Shown: positions 53,722-63,192, counted from the first letter of the stretch. The stretch: DNA of 64,000 nt from Vibrio hyugaensis (GCF_002906655.1 NZ_CP025794.1:248001-312000), one strand, 5' to 3'. Program-made: numbers and translations. Notes: generated by a model not told the origin, from the letters alone.

Positions 53722-53907
53722 CATGATTTTATTGAAGTCAGGTGATTAGTCATCGGCTCCACACTTCACGCATTCTTCATAAGTGCGTTCTTCTTCACTG
53801 ATCACCACATAGCCACTGACACACTTGTCACACAGCGCGAGTTTTGGGTAAGCCAGTTTTTGCTTTTTGGCGCTCGTGTCGCCTTCAACAATGTAATATT
53901 TTCTCAT
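53722..53907 (-). CDS. 61-aa zinc-ribbon-like microprotein
   Basis: The small ORF reads on the minus strand and has two CxxC knuckles, LCDKCVSG near residue 26 and CVKCEP near 46, spaced like a rubredoxin-type zinc ribbon. The N-terminus is MRKYYIVEGDTSAKK. No strong ribosome site precedes the ATG (AT-rich). It is convergent with apbE and lies next to the YkgJ-type cysteine-cluster gene in the same orientation. A metal-binding role is likely from the motifs only; the frame was worked out by eye. Confidence 0.5.
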
Positions 53908-53995
53908 GTTATTTTTTCATTTTAGAGCGAACCGTGTACTTTAACATGCCGCTAGTTAGGGGGAGCAAACGCAAAATAAAGCCGCTGATTCTGCT

Positions 53996-54286
53996 TTATA
54001 AGAACTTAACTCGTTCATCAAGGCATTCATCCGATCCCATTTCGAACTCGCGACATATCCAAGGCCGATTTTCATAAATAGTGCACATTAAACTGTCTCT
54101 ATCTAACGCTGCGCACCAACCATCATCCAGTCGCATCATTGTCTCACCGCCATATTGATCACGTTCGATAAATTCTTCTGGAACGCCAGTATCTGAGATA
54201 ATCATAACTTTAAGACGACAGCAGCATGCTTGGCAGTTTGAGCAAGAAACATTGGAGGATAACGGGTTTTTAGTGGGTATGTTCAT
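53996..54286 (-). CDS. YkgJ-family cysteine-cluster protein
   Basis: The 96-aa protein has the CxxCxxCC cluster of the YkgJ/UPF0153 family (SCSNCQACCCRLKVMI, about residues 14-29). Further cysteines follow in WCAALDRD, MCTIYENRPWICREFEMGSDEC. The family binds a metal or Fe-S cluster of unknown role. It begins MNIPTKNPLSS with no signal peptide. Divergent from the sensor kinase gene. Confidence 0.85.
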   Translation of the reverse strand: MNIPTKNPLSSNVSCSNCQACCCRLKVMIISDTGVPEEFIERDQYGGETMMRLDDGWCAALDRDSLMCTIYENRPWICREFEMGSDECLDERVKFL

Positions 54287-54706
54287 GGATAGCTACAACT
54301 AGATCAATTGTGCATGATACCGTAAATGCTAGTTCAAATGACCTTTATTTTTTAGCTGAACCCTTTGGGCAGCATTTGTTGGTCATTTCTACTACGTTAT
54401 CGACTTCTCATGTAGGCAAGCTACTCAGCAAAGTCTCTGCCTTGTATAAATACCCAACAATTCGCTGCAAAAATCAGCTCAAAAGGTCAACAGACCCTAA
54501 CTTTGTCAGCCAGAAAGTAACTTAAGTAGGAGAGTGGACGATCATTTTCTCTTCCCTAGCGCCTAAAAACTGAGCACCAGCCAGCGAGATTATTTCCCTC
54601 GTTCACATATTTGTCATTTAGAGGATACGCCTTTGTTAACTCAGTGTTAACGTAGGAGCGTCGTCACAGTGACGTGGTAGTTTGAGAGTCGATAAAGGAT
54701 ATATCA
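54287..54706. other. Intergenic region upstream of the two-component system
   Basis: These 420 bp contain no credible gene. The last 75 bp hold two perfect inverted repeats before the kinase start. The 71-codon plus-strand frame in it has no ribosome site and is not supported. Confidence 0.45.
54635..54674. promoter_or_regulatory. Two perfect palindromes before the sensor kinase gene
   Basis: GTTAAC-TCAGT-GTTAAC (54635-54651) and CGTCAC-A-GTGACG (54662-54674) are perfect inverted repeats lying 33-72 bp upstream of the kinase start. The position suits operator or promoter elements; the binding protein is unknown. Confidence 0.45.
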
Positions 54707-56326
54707 ATGAGTTGGAGAACGATCAGCTTTCGCAAGCGCATGCTCATTATTATGACGTTATCGGGTTTGATTGAACTTCTTATCCTTGTGGCAGCGGGCT
54801 TTACTTACCTTAAGTTCGATCAAGAACAAGAGATGGGGGAGAAAGCGCTAGGTGTTGCGCGTTTCTTATCGACATCCCACATCGTCATCGAGATGATCGA
54901 ATCTCAACAACCTGAGCCATACCAACAGCGATTTCGTGAAATGACCGATGCGTTAGGTGCTGCGTTTATTGTTATCGGCGATAAAAATGGCGTGCGTCTG
55001 ATTCACCCCGTCGACGAACGTATTGGCAAGCCGATGAAAGGCGGTGATAACCAAAGAGCGTTGGTGGAGGGGAAGTCCTATATCTCAACGGCTCAAGGTT
55101 CTCTAGGCTATTCCGTTCGTGGTAAAGCGGCGATTTTTGACCAGCAAGGCAACATTATTGGGGTGGTTTCAGTCGGTTATCTCTTGGAGCGCCTACAAGA
55201 TCGAATCGAGCCGTTTTTCGCCTTTTTAATTGTAATGGCACTGGTTGTGGTTGCTGCCAATGCTGTGGTCTCTAACTATGCGTCACGTAAATTCCAACGA
55301 GCGATCATGGGCTTTGAGCCGGAAGAGATTGGTCGTTTATACGGTGAATTGGATGTGACGATGAGCACCATTAAAGAAGGGGTGCTCAGTGTTGATGCGC
55401 AAGGTGTATTACGCTCAATCAACCGTAGCGCATGCCAAATTCTGGGTATTGAACGAGAAACCGCGCTCAACAAACCTTTGACCGATACGCTCCGAGATAG
55501 CGATTTGTATACGGTGTTAGAAACAGGACAAGAAGATCACGACATCGAGATCTTCCTCAATCATAAACGCTTCATTGCGAACCGCTCCCCGATCTTTGTG
55601 GATGGCAAAATCGTCGGTGCCGTATCGAGTTTCCGCTTGCGTGATGAAATCAACGAACTCACCGAGCAACTTTCGCAAACCAAAGAGTACGCGGATTTGC
55701 TTCGCTCACAAACGCATGAGCACAGAAATAAACTCAACACCATTAGCGGCTTGGTTCAAATGGGTGAGCTAGAAGCGGTGCAGCAGCTTATTGGGCAAGA
55801 GACTGCGCATTACCAAGCGATGATTGAGTTCTTGCGGGACACCATTAAAGATCCGCTTATCGCTGGCATGCTTTTAGGCAAAACAGAACGTGCTCGTGAG
55901 CTTGGTTTGCAGCTGGTGGTAGAAGAAGGCAGTCGCCTAGAGCCGCTACCAGAATGGCTAAACGCCGAAGATTTGGTGACCATTCTCGGCAACCTTGTCG
56001 ATAACGCATTTGACGCGACTTTGTCTGCTATTCGTGCTGAATCTGCGTTTGCGTTAGAGCGTCGCAGTATTGACGTGTCTATCAGTGATTACGGAAACGA
56101 AGTGATTTTAGAGGTGGTCGACCAAGGTTGTGGGCTACCGGAAAACATTGAGCCACAAGAGCTCTTGAAAAAGGGCATTTCAACCAAGTCTCGCCAGAAT
56201 CGAGGGGTAGGATTACACCTTGTGAATCAACTGGCGACGCGTTATCACGGTTATGTTGAGATGCTACCGAATACAGAACATGGAACGAGAATTACCGTGT
56301 ATTTGCCTAAGGAAGAACAAGTATGA
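54707..56326 (+). CDS. CitA/DcuS-type sensor histidine kinase
   Basis: The 539-aa membrane kinase has TM1 (about residues 13-33), a periplasmic Cache-type PAS domain of about 130 residues, TM2 (about 175-195), a cytoplasmic PAS domain (about 218-310) and a SpoOB-like dimer domain. The phospho-acceptor lies in THEHRNKLN (His337), and the HATPase domain has NLVDNAFDA and GVGLHLVNQL. This is the dicarboxylate/citrate-sensor family. Overlap of 4 bases with the response regulator gene shows coupling. The flavoprotein and apbE genes lie upstream in the same direction, so the sensed ligand may be a related carboxylate; this is inference. Confidence 0.93.
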   Translation: MSWRTISFRKRMLIIMTLSGLIELLILVAAGFTYLKFDQEQEMGEKALGVARFLSTSHIVIEMIESQQPEPYQQRFREMTDALGAAFIVIGDKNGVRLIHPVDERIGKPMKGGDNQRALVEGKSYISTAQGSLGYSVRGKAAIFDQQGNIIGVVSVGYLLERLQDRIEPFFAFLIVMALVVVAANAVVSNYASRKFQRAIMGFEPEEIGRLYGELDVTMSTIKEGVLSVDAQGVLRSINRSACQILGIERETALNKPLTDTLRDSDLYTVLETGQEDHDIEIFLNHKRFIANRSPIFVDGKIVGAVSSFRLRDEINELTEQLSQTKEYADLLRSQTHEHRNKLNTISGLVQMGELEAVQQLIGQETAHYQAMIEFLRDTIKDPLIAGMLLGKTERARELGLQLVVEEGSRLEPLPEWLNAEDLVTILGNLVDNAFDATLSAIRAESAFALERRSIDVSISDYGNEVILEVVDQGCGLPENIEPQELLKKGISTKSRQNRGVGLHLVNQLATRYHGYVEMLPNTEHGTRITVYLPKEEQV

Positions 56327-57009
56327 ATACGGCAACGCGAGTCATGATCATCGAGGATGATATTGCCATTGCAGAGCTTCACCACAAGTATCTGAGCCAA
56401 CTCTCCGGTTTGGAAGTGGTGGGCATTGCAACCACGAGAATGGAAGCGGAAATGCAACTGGAGATTCTAAAACCAGATCTTTTATTGATGGATGTTTATC
56501 TACCAGATGGGACAGGTTTAGAAATTCTCAATACACTTCGTTCAAATAATCAAACTTGTGACGTGATATTGATTACCGCTGCGAGAGATGTCGATACGTT
56601 GCAACAAGCGATGCGTGGCGGCGTGGTCGATTACTTGTTAAAACCCGTGATGTTCCCAAGATTGGAAGCGGCATTGCAAAAGTACATTTCTCAACGTCAA
56701 CAACTGAACGTTGCAGAAAGCTTAGATCAGAACCTAGTCGATAAGATGCTTCAATCGAGTACGAGCGCAGATAGCACACCACAACGATTACCAAAAGGGA
56801 TTGATGGTGTCACGCTCGATAAAATTCGCACACTGTTCGGTGTGGAAGACAGATTTACGGCTGATGAGGCTGGCGAGCAAATTGGCGCAAGTAGAACAAC
56901 TGCCAGACGTTATTTGGAATACCTTATTAGCTCAGGCGAACTGGAAGCCGATTTAAACTACGGCACGGTAGGGCGACCTGAACGCAGTTATAAAAAAGTG
57001 ATGCGGTAA
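56323..57009 (+). CDS. CitB/DcuR-type response regulator
   Basis: The 228-aa regulator has a receiver domain (phospho-acceptor Asp57 in LLMDVYLPDG, switch Thr in VILITAARD, Lys in YLLKPVM) and a C-terminal HTH (DEAGEQIGASRTTARRYLEYL). This is the CitB/DcuR class, partner of the upstream kinase. The ATG overlaps the kinase stop. Target genes are not known; the flavoprotein operon is the nearest candidate. A bidirectional terminator follows. Confidence 0.93.
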   Translation: MNTATRVMIIEDDIAIAELHHKYLSQLSGLEVVGIATTRMEAEMQLEILKPDLLLMDVYLPDGTGLEILNTLRSNNQTCDVILITAARDVDTLQQAMRGGVVDYLLKPVMFPRLEAALQKYISQRQQLNVAESLDQNLVDKMLQSSTSADSTPQRLPKGIDGVTLDKIRTLFGVEDRFTADEAGEQIGASRTTARRYLEYLISSGELEADLNYGTVGRPERSYKKVMR

Positions 57010-57066
57010 CGTTTATTGTCGTGTTGCACTTAATGAAGAATGGTTTGACTTCGCCTAGAACAAATA

Positions 57067-57099
57067 AAAAGCGGAGGCTCTATGGTAGCCACCGCTTTT
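57067..57099. terminator. Bidirectional terminator
   Basis: AAAAGCGGAGGCT (57067-57079) pairs with AGCCACCGCTTTT (57087-57099) with one A-A mismatch. It lies between the convergent response regulator and TonB receptor genes. Confidence 0.8.
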
Positions 57100-57148
57100 G
57101 TTTTCATATTCTCAAACAAGTTAAGTCCGTTTGAGTTAATCTAAGAGA

Positions 57149-59284
57149 TTAGAACTTGTACTCAAGCGTTGCTTCGATAGAGCGCTCTGCACCGAACCAA
57201 CAGTTGTTCTTATCGTAACAGCTGTAGTATTCCTCATCGAAGATGTTACTTGCAGAAACAGTAACTGTTGCACCTTCAAGTGACTGAGAAGCCGCAGAGA
57301 AATCGTAGCTCGCCGCAAGATCCACCAAGGTGTAATCTGCCACTTGATCGCTGTTTTGTGCGTCCATTTGCGTTTCACCTACGTAACGAACACCCGCACT
57401 GGTGCGAAGACCGGTTAGAGGACCTTCGAAGTAGTAGTTCGCCCAAAGAGATGCGGTCTGCTCCGGTACCCAAACTGGCGTTTTGCCTTCTTGGTTGTAG
57501 TAGGTGTCTTCTGTGATTTCCATGTCGATGTAGGTGTAGTTCAGCGTTAGGTCAGCTTGTGATGTTGCCTGCCATTTTGCCTCTAGCTCCGCACCTTGAG
57601 AAACTACTTCGCCCGCTTGGTATTGCGGTGCATAAGGGTTGTTTGGATCGGTTAGGATCGCGTTTTTCTTGGTGATATGGAATAGCGCTAGGTTACCCGA
57701 CACGTTGCCACCCAGAGGTGCGTACTTGAAGCCAAGTTCCCATTGATGGCCTGTTGAAGGCTCAAACGCTTTACCTGTTGCATCGGCACCTGCAATAGGC
57801 TCAAAGCTTTCAGAGTAAGTTAGGTAAGGTGACAAACCGAAGTCTAGCTCGTACAAGCCGCCAACTCGGAACGATACGTTGCTGTCGTCTAGCTTTTCTT
57901 TACCCGTTGATACGTCGCCAATGTAGTTGGTTTCTGTATCCGTTTCTGATTCGTATTTGTCCCAACGAAGACCGGCAATCATGACAAGATTGTCGTAACG
58001 AACTTGGTCTTGGAAGTACAAACCAATCTGTTTCATGCTGATATCGAGATCCTGTTGGTACAAGAAGTTCAGTGAATCACGATTGATTTGGTTATGGTCA
58101 GGATTGAAGATGTCCTGAGTCAACGAGTAATCCAATGTATCTTTGTACTTCACATCAGAATCAAGCTGTTGGTAATCCAAACCAAACAACAAGTTGTGCT
58201 CGAATTTACCATGAGACAAGTAGCCGGACAGTTGGTTATCAATCACGAATGATTTAGAGGTTTCATCCGTTAGGTAAGCGTTACGTCCGATGGTTCGGTT
58301 ATCTGCCTGTAGTTCACTGTTGTAGGTGTTTTCTTGGTATGCATCCGCTGTCATGAAGCGAGCATTTTGCAAGAACTGCCAGTTGCTGCTGAAGTCGTGT
58401 TGAATCTTATAGCCCACCATCAGAACTTCACGTTCGTACGTGTTCCAGTTCTCGTCACCTAAATACGTGTTTGGAGAAAGAGAGCCCAGTGGGTTATCCA
58501 ACACAGAACCCGCCGCAGGGACAGTTGTGTAAATGCCTGCTGATGGATCGTTTTGGTAGTACACATTGACGTTTACAAGCGTGTTTTCTGTTGCTTGCCA
58601 ATCAAAAGAAGGGGCAAGTAAGTAACGCTCATCTTCAGACGTGTCTGCTTGACCGTCGCGCTGCTTCGCCATACCGATAATACGGTAGTTCACGTTAGAA
58701 TCACCAATTTGACCAGTGGTGTCGAAATTCACTTCTTTAAGGCTATCTGAACCTGTACTGACAGAAACAGAATGTGAAGGCTCTGATTGCGGTGTTTTGG
58801 CAATCATGTTGACCATACCACCCGGTGGGATATTACCGTAAAGCACAGATGTAGGGCCTTTAAATACCTCAATCTGTTCAATGGCCGCAGCGTCGATTTG
58901 CGGTTGAAGGTTCCAGCCGTTAAACAGCAGAGGCAGTCCGTCATAAAAGTTGGTGTAGTTAATAAAACCACGGATATTGAAGAGATCAAGACGGGTAACA
59001 GCACGACCACGAAGCTCGGTGTTAACACCAGACGAATAGCGTAACGCTTCACTTACCGTACTAACGCCACGCAAATCCATTTCGTCTTTTGTGATGACAG
59101 TAATGGCTTGCGGCGTTTCTTCTGGATCGAGTGATGTTTTGGTTGCAGTGTTTCGGTAGGTTTCACCGAGAACGGTTATTGTCTCAATTTGTGACACATC
59201 TTCGTCAGCCACTACATGACCAGCAATGAGAGCAGAGACAACAACAGCAAGTGTTGAGCGATGAAATTTAGTCGGGGTTTCCAT
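57149..59284 (-). CDS. TonB-dependent siderophore receptor
   Basis: The 711-aa outer membrane receptor has a signal peptide (about residues 1-27), a TonB box near ETITVLGE, and a plug domain (ETPQAITVITKDEMDLRGVSTVSEALRYSSGV, split here by wording; IEQIEVFKGPTSVLYGNIPPGGMVN). It ends in a 22-strand barrel with the C-terminal aromatic Phe (EATLEYKF). The pattern resembles hydroxamate (ferrichrome/ferrioxamine) receptors. The ATG at 59284 is chosen over a GTG at 59299 because GGAT then lies in ribosome-site position. A Fur-like box 30 bp upstream indicates iron repression. An AraC-type gene lies upstream in the same direction. Confidence 0.92.
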   Translation of the reverse strand: METPTKFHRSTLAVVVSALIAGHVVADEDVSQIETITVLGETYRNTATKTSLDPEETPQAITVITKDEMDLRGVSTVSEALRYSSGVNTELRGRAVTRLDLFNIRGFINYTNFYDGLPLLFNGWNLQPQIDAAAIEQIEVFKGPTSVLYGNIPPGGMVNMIAKTPQSEPSHSVSVSTGSDSLKEVNFDTTGQIGDSNVNYRIIGMAKQRDGQADTSEDERYLLAPSFDWQATENTLVNVNVYYQNDPSAGIYTTVPAAGSVLDNPLGSLSPNTYLGDENWNTYEREVLMVGYKIQHDFSSNWQFLQNARFMTADAYQENTYNSELQADNRTIGRNAYLTDETSKSFVIDNQLSGYLSHGKFEHNLLFGLDYQQLDSDVKYKDTLDYSLTQDIFNPDHNQINRDSLNFLYQQDLDISMKQIGLYFQDQVRYDNLVMIAGLRWDKYESETDTETNYIGDVSTGKEKLDDSNVSFRVGGLYELDFGLSPYLTYSESFEPIAGADATGKAFEPSTGHQWELGFKYAPLGGNVSGNLALFHITKKNAILTDPNNPYAPQYQAGEVVSQGAELEAKWQATSQADLTLNYTYIDMEITEDTYYNQEGKTPVWVPEQTASLWANYYFEGPLTGLRTSAGVRYVGETQMDAQNSDQVADYTLVDLAASYDFSAASQSLEGATVTVSASNIFDEEYYSCYDKNNCWFGAERSIEATLEYKF

Positions 59285-59313
59285 TTTACGTAAATCCACT
59301 ACTTTTTCTAGTT

Positions 59314-59335
59314 ATTGATAATGATTGTTATTTGT
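59314..59335 (-). promoter_or_regulatory. Fur-like box of the TonB receptor
   Basis: GATAATGAT (59317-59325) followed by TGTTATTT matches most of the 19-bp Fur consensus. It lies 30-51 bp upstream of the receptor start. Confidence 0.7.
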
Positions 59336-59474
59336 ATTTTATAGCTTGGATGTATGGAAAAGTTAACAATTTGGTGCAATATCAATTAACAGATTAGATT
59401 TTAAACAGAATAAACAAGGAAAAATTAAGAGAGCTTGCAAAGGTGCATATGCCGAAAGAATGTTTCTGTTCGGG

Positions 59475-60410
59475 TTATCTTGATTTCGTTTCGAATTGCT
59501 CGACAGGCAACCAGTATTGCATTTGCGCGTCTTCTTTGTCGGCTTGATAATCCGCCGGATAGATTTCCAGCTCGTAGCCATCAACACCGCGATAATTTGA
59601 GAAGGGTAGCCAGCGCATAATGAACCATTCCAGTGTTTGTGCCAACTTAGACGCTTTGCCAATATGTGTGATGACTGCGTAAGTTTGTTTTGGAACGAAT
59701 AGGGCATCGAGGTTTTCTGAAACCGCACTCGGTACGCTATGAAATAGCGCATCTGTGTCCATTTCGTATCCAGCCCAATACTCAAGATTCGAACCATCGA
59801 AATGAGGGTTAGTGACGTCAATCACACCAAGATGTCGAATGGGTTGTCCCTCCAACGGTTGTGCCATTAAAGAGAGTTGAAGCCACAATTTCGGGACTTT
59901 GTAATGAAAGTCGGGATCAGGCGAGAAGAGTCCGCTGATTGGTTGAGATAACCCTTTTATGTAGAAAGCGGGTTTGGTCTCGATCTTCACTTCAATAAAA
60001 TGGCTGTCATTTTGTGAAGTTTCAGGAAGTTGGCGCAAGGTAAATGGTTTTCTCAGTCCTGATAGCTGTTGGTTTTTACGATATTCTCGCGGGCTAACTG
60101 AAAACACCTGCTTAAACGCACGGCTAAAAGCGTGTTCAGACGCAAAGCCCATTTCCAGTGCAATGTCGAGTGATCGATCTTTGCTGCTGACTAAACGCTC
60201 GGCAGCATAACTTAGCTTGAGTTCACGAACGTAGTTAGCGACTGACAAACCAGTTTGTTGTTGGAAAACGCGTTGAAGCTGCCAACGAGACCAACAGCTT
60301 TGCTTAGAAATATCATCAACACTAAGAGGGGAGTCCAAATTGTTATGAATGAAGTCGAGCACACCCTGAATGCGAAGGGTAGATTGTTGCTTTAGTGAGC
60401 CCTGATTCAT
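59475..60410 (-). CDS. AraC-family regulator with GyrI-like ligand domain
   Basis: The 311-aa regulator has an N-terminal AraC double HTH (about residues 12-110, with SRWQLQRVFQQQTGLSVANYVREL and ALEMGFASEHAFSRAFKQVFSVSPREYR). The C-terminal domain (about 135-305) is of the GyrI/Rob/AraC_E_bind type. The HTH-first order is the SoxS/Rob-like arrangement, which binds small molecules at the C-terminus. It has a Fur-like site upstream and sits next to the siderophore receptor, so it probably activates receptor expression in response to a ferri-siderophore. Confidence 0.88.
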   Translation of the reverse strand: MNQGSLKQQSTLRIQGVLDFIHNNLDSPLSVDDISKQSCWSRWQLQRVFQQQTGLSVANYVRELKLSYAAERLVSSKDRSLDIALEMGFASEHAFSRAFKQVFSVSPREYRKNQQLSGLRKPFTLRQLPETSQNDSHFIEVKIETKPAFYIKGLSQPISGLFSPDPDFHYKVPKLWLQLSLMAQPLEGQPIRHLGVIDVTNPHFDGSNLEYWAGYEMDTDALFHSVPSAVSENLDALFVPKQTYAVITHIGKASKLAQTLEWFIMRWLPFSNYRGVDGYELEIYPADYQADKEDAQMQYWLPVEQFETKSR

Positions 60411-60665
60411 TACTTTCTAGTTCCATGTTGATAGAATTACTCATTATCTTCAATTAAGTATCATTATCAACAACTATGAAAAAGAATATCGAAAGATAAC
60501 TTGTATTCATTGATTATGTAATGGATTGCAATTTTGCCCAATAAATCATCAATTTAGAGTTTTTGTTTAAATTTTTCAAGAAAAGGAGATAAAGTCTTTA
60601 TTTGTTTTAATTCATGGAGTTATTGCAATTTTTGTAAATTATTTAAACGTTTGCACTACCAAGTG
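60411..60665. other. Intergenic region between the AraC gene and zwf, left part
   Basis: This AT-rich stretch of the 545-bp divergent region contains the Fur-like box of the AraC-type gene and no ORF. The right part holds an FNR-like site and the zwf leader. Confidence 0.45.
60450..60470 (-). promoter_or_regulatory. Fur-like box of the AraC-type gene
   Basis: Reading on the minus strand, GATAATGATA followed by CTTAATT matches the left half and part of the right half of the Fur consensus. It lies about 40 bp upstream of the AraC-type start. Confidence 0.6.
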
Positions 60666-60679
60666 TTGATGTAAATCAA
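60666..60679 (+). promoter_or_regulatory. FNR-like site upstream of zwf
   Basis: TTGAT-GTAA-ATCAA matches the FNR consensus TTGAT-N4-ATCAA perfectly. It lies 277 bp upstream of zwf, at the head of a long leader. Confidence 0.6.
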
Positions 60680-60699
60680 ATAGTCGTAGACAATACGCC

Positions 60700-60955
60700 C
60701 CCGTGTCGGAAATCTCCTCCGTAGAGTGCAAGGTTGTACTCGAGAGACATAAGTGTCCTAAAAGACCGCCAGTTGTTGAATTTCAAACTATGGTTAAGGA
60801 GTTCAACCGTTGAGGTGGGTTTTAGGGCTATAGGCTTTACCTATCAACGTAATAGGTAAGACCAATTTTCTATTTTGGGGTGCCATTGATAGGGTTGGCT
60901 CAATCCTTTTAGCCGTATCCGGGCACACAATAAGTTCCTCGTTTTTAAGGGAAAG
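60700..60955 (+). promoter_or_regulatory. Structured 5' leader of zwf
   Basis: About 250 nt of leader without an ORF carries stems such as GTTGAA (60775-60780)/TTCAAC (60802-60807) and TTACCTAT (60837-60844)/ATAGGTAA (60852-60859), the latter perfect with a 7-nt loop. The sequence matches no riboswitch I recognise. Confidence 0.4.
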
Positions 60956-62461
60956 ATGATGGTAATACCAGAAAACAGCAGCATCGTTATTTTTGGTGCT
61001 TCAGGCGACCTTACATACCGTAAGTTAATTCCTGCTCTATACCACCTCTATGCGAACAAACAGCTTCCAGAGAATTTTGCCATTCTTGGCGTAAGCCGTA
61101 CTGAATACAGCGACGATTCTTACCGCGAAAAGCTGAAAAAATCGCTTCAGGAAATGGAGAAAACTGAGCCAGAAACGCTTAATGCATTTATCAACCACCT
61201 GCATTACCAAGCAATCAATACTTCTGACACACAAGATTACAGCAAGTTGGTGACTCGTTTAGACCAACTAGCAGACGAATACCAATTCGAACAACGTAAT
61301 ACGCTTTTCTATCTTGCGACGCCACCAAGCCTTTACAGCGTGATCCCTGCAAGCCTTGCAGCACACGGTCTGAACAACGAGGAAGATGGTTGGAAACGCC
61401 TGATCATTGAGAAACCTTTTGGTTACGATCTTGAATCAGCGCGCACTTTGGACAAAGAAATCCACGAGCACTTCCAAGAGCACCAGATTTACCGTATCGA
61501 CCACTACCTAGGTAAAGAGACGGTTCAAAACCTTCTTGTACTTCGTTTCTCTAACGCTATGTTTGAGCCGCTATGGAACCGTAACTTCATTGATTACGTG
61601 GAAATCACAGGCGCAGAATTCTTAGGCGTAGAAGAGCGTGGTGGTTACTACGATGGTTCAGGTGCGGTACGCGACATGTTCCAAAACCACTTGCTACAAG
61701 TACTAGCAATGGTCGGTATGGAGCCACCTGCACAAATCAATGCTGACGCAATGCGTGATGAAGTCGTGAAAGTGCTTCAGTGTCTTAAACCACTGGATGA
61801 AGACGCACTTCGCAACGACCTTGTATTGGGTCAGTACACGGCGTCTGAGGTTCGTGGTCAACAACTTCCTGGTTACCGTGAAGAGAACGGCGTAGCAGAC
61901 GATTCTCGTACAGAGACTTACATCGGCCTGAAAGCTTACATCAACAACTGGCGTTGGAATGGCGTGCCGTTCTACGTACGTACAGGTAAGCGTCTACCGA
62001 CTCGTGTTACTGAGGTGGTTATCCACTTTAAACAGACACCACACCCAGTGTTTGGTCAAAACGCACCAGAGAACAAGCTGATTATTCGTATTCAGCCAGA
62101 CGAAGGTATCCAAATGAGCTTTGGTCTGAAAGAGCCGGGCGCAGGCTTTAAAGCGAAGGAAGTGAAAATGAACTTCCACTACGCTGATCTGCAAGAAACC
62201 CAAATGCTAACTGCTTATGAGCGTCTACTTCTTGATGCTCTAAACGGTGATGCAACGCTATTTGCTCGTAGCGATGCGGTTGAAGCGTGTTGGAAATACG
62301 TGCAACCAATTCTAGATTTCAAGCAAGACCCACAAGCGCTATTCGGATACGCATGTGGTACATGGGGACCAAAAGAAGCGGACGACTTGCTACAACGAGC
62401 TAACCGCGCATGGCGCTTCCCTTGTAAAAACCTAACAGATACGGACTACTGCGAACTATGA
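60956..62461 (+). CDS. zwf: Glucose-6-phosphate dehydrogenase
   Basis: Zwf oxidises glucose 6-phosphate to 6-phosphogluconolactone with NADP+, the entry of the pentose phosphate and Entner-Doudoroff routes. The 501-aa protein carries the nucleotide-binding [16 protein letters not shown], the active-site [15 protein letters not shown] (about residues 180-194) and the [20 protein letters not shown] element. ATGATG gives two possible starts; AAGGGAAAG precedes both. It overlaps pgl by 4 bases, and gnd follows, so the three genes form the oxidative pentose phosphate operon. Confidence 0.97.
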   Translation: MMVIPENSSIVIFGASGDLTYRKLIPALYHLYANKQLPENFAILGVSRTEYSDDSYREKLKKSLQEMEKTEPETLNAFINHLHYQAINTSDTQDYSKLVTRLDQLADEYQFEQRNTLFYLATPPSLYSVIPASLAAHGLNNEEDGWKRLIIEKPFGYDLESARTLDKEIHEHFQEHQIYRIDHYLGKETVQNLLVLRFSNAMFEPLWNRNFIDYVEITGAEFLGVEERGGYYDGSGAVRDMFQNHLLQVLAMVGMEPPAQINADAMRDEVVKVLQCLKPLDEDALRNDLVLGQYTASEVRGQQLPGYREENGVADDSRTETYIGLKAYINNWRWNGVPFYVRTGKRLPTRVTEVVIHFKQTPHPVFGQNAPENKLIIRIQPDEGIQMSFGLKEPGAGFKAKEVKMNFHYADLQETQMLTAYERLLLDALNGDATLFARSDAVEACWKYVQPILDFKQDPQALFGYACGTWGPKEADDLLQRANRAWRFPCKNLTDTDYCEL

Positions 62462-63192
62462 TCAACCATAAGATCTACCAAACAGCAGAGCAGGTAGTAG
62501 AAAGCCTTGCTAACGACATGAAAGCGTTTAGCGAAATGGGCCGACCTGTTCACATCTCTCTTTCTGGCGGCAGCACACCTAAAATGCTGTTTAAGCTATT
62601 GGCAACAGAAGCTTACGCGACGTCAATTCAGTGGCAAAACCTACACTTCTGGTGGGGTGATGAGCGCTGTGTTGCTCCTGATGATGCAGAAAGCAACTAC
62701 GGTGAAGCGAATGCCCTTTTGTTCTCAAAACTAAGAGAATTTAGCCAAGTAAGCATTCCTGCTGAGAACATCCACCGCATTCGTGGTGAAGACGAGCCAG
62801 AAGCTGAAGCACAGCGCTTTGCGAAAGAGATGGCAGAAGTGATTCCAACTGAAAATGGCACTCCTGTGTTTGATTGGATCTTACTTGGTGTTGGCGCAGA
62901 CGGTCATACCGCATCGCTGTTCCCAGGTCAGACAAACTACGATGATGAGAACCTATCAGTATTGGCTTCTCATCCTGAGTCTGGTCAGATTCGCGTATCG
63001 AAAACGGCACGCGTACTAGAAGCAGCGAAGCGCATCAGTTACTTGGTACTTGGCGCTGGTAAAGCAGACATTATCGAAGAGATTAACAGCTCACCAGCAC
63101 GCGTACTTCCATATCCGGCAGCGAAGATCCAAGCGAAAGCAGGTCTGACGGAATGGTATTTAGATTTAGACGCAGCGGCAAAAATCGCTTAA
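62458..63192 (+). CDS. pgl: 6-Phosphogluconolactonase
   Basis: Pgl hydrolyses 6-phosphogluconolactone. It is a DevB/SOL-type enzyme, 244 aa, with the sugar-phosphate-isomerase-like motifs [16 protein letters not shown] and the [23 protein letters not shown] stretch, and the active-site region [14 protein letters not shown]. It overlaps zwf (ATGA) and precedes gnd by 40 bp, confirming its place in the pathway. Confidence 0.95.
   Translation: MINHKIYQTAEQVVESLANDMKAFSEMGRPVHISLSGGSTPKMLFKLLATEAYATSIQWQNLHFWWGDERCVAPDDAESNYGEANALLFSKLREFSQVSIPAENIHRIRGEDEPEAEAQRFAKEMAEVIPTENGTPVFDWILLGVGADGHTASLFPGQTNYDDENLSVLASHPESGQIRVSKTARVLEAAKRISYLVLGAGKADIIEEINSSPARVLPYPAAKIQAKAGLTEWYLDLDAAAKIA

Noticed and set aside
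54310..54525. 71-codon plus-strand frame before the sensor kinase
   Set aside because: No ribosome site and an amino acid mix typical of random frames.
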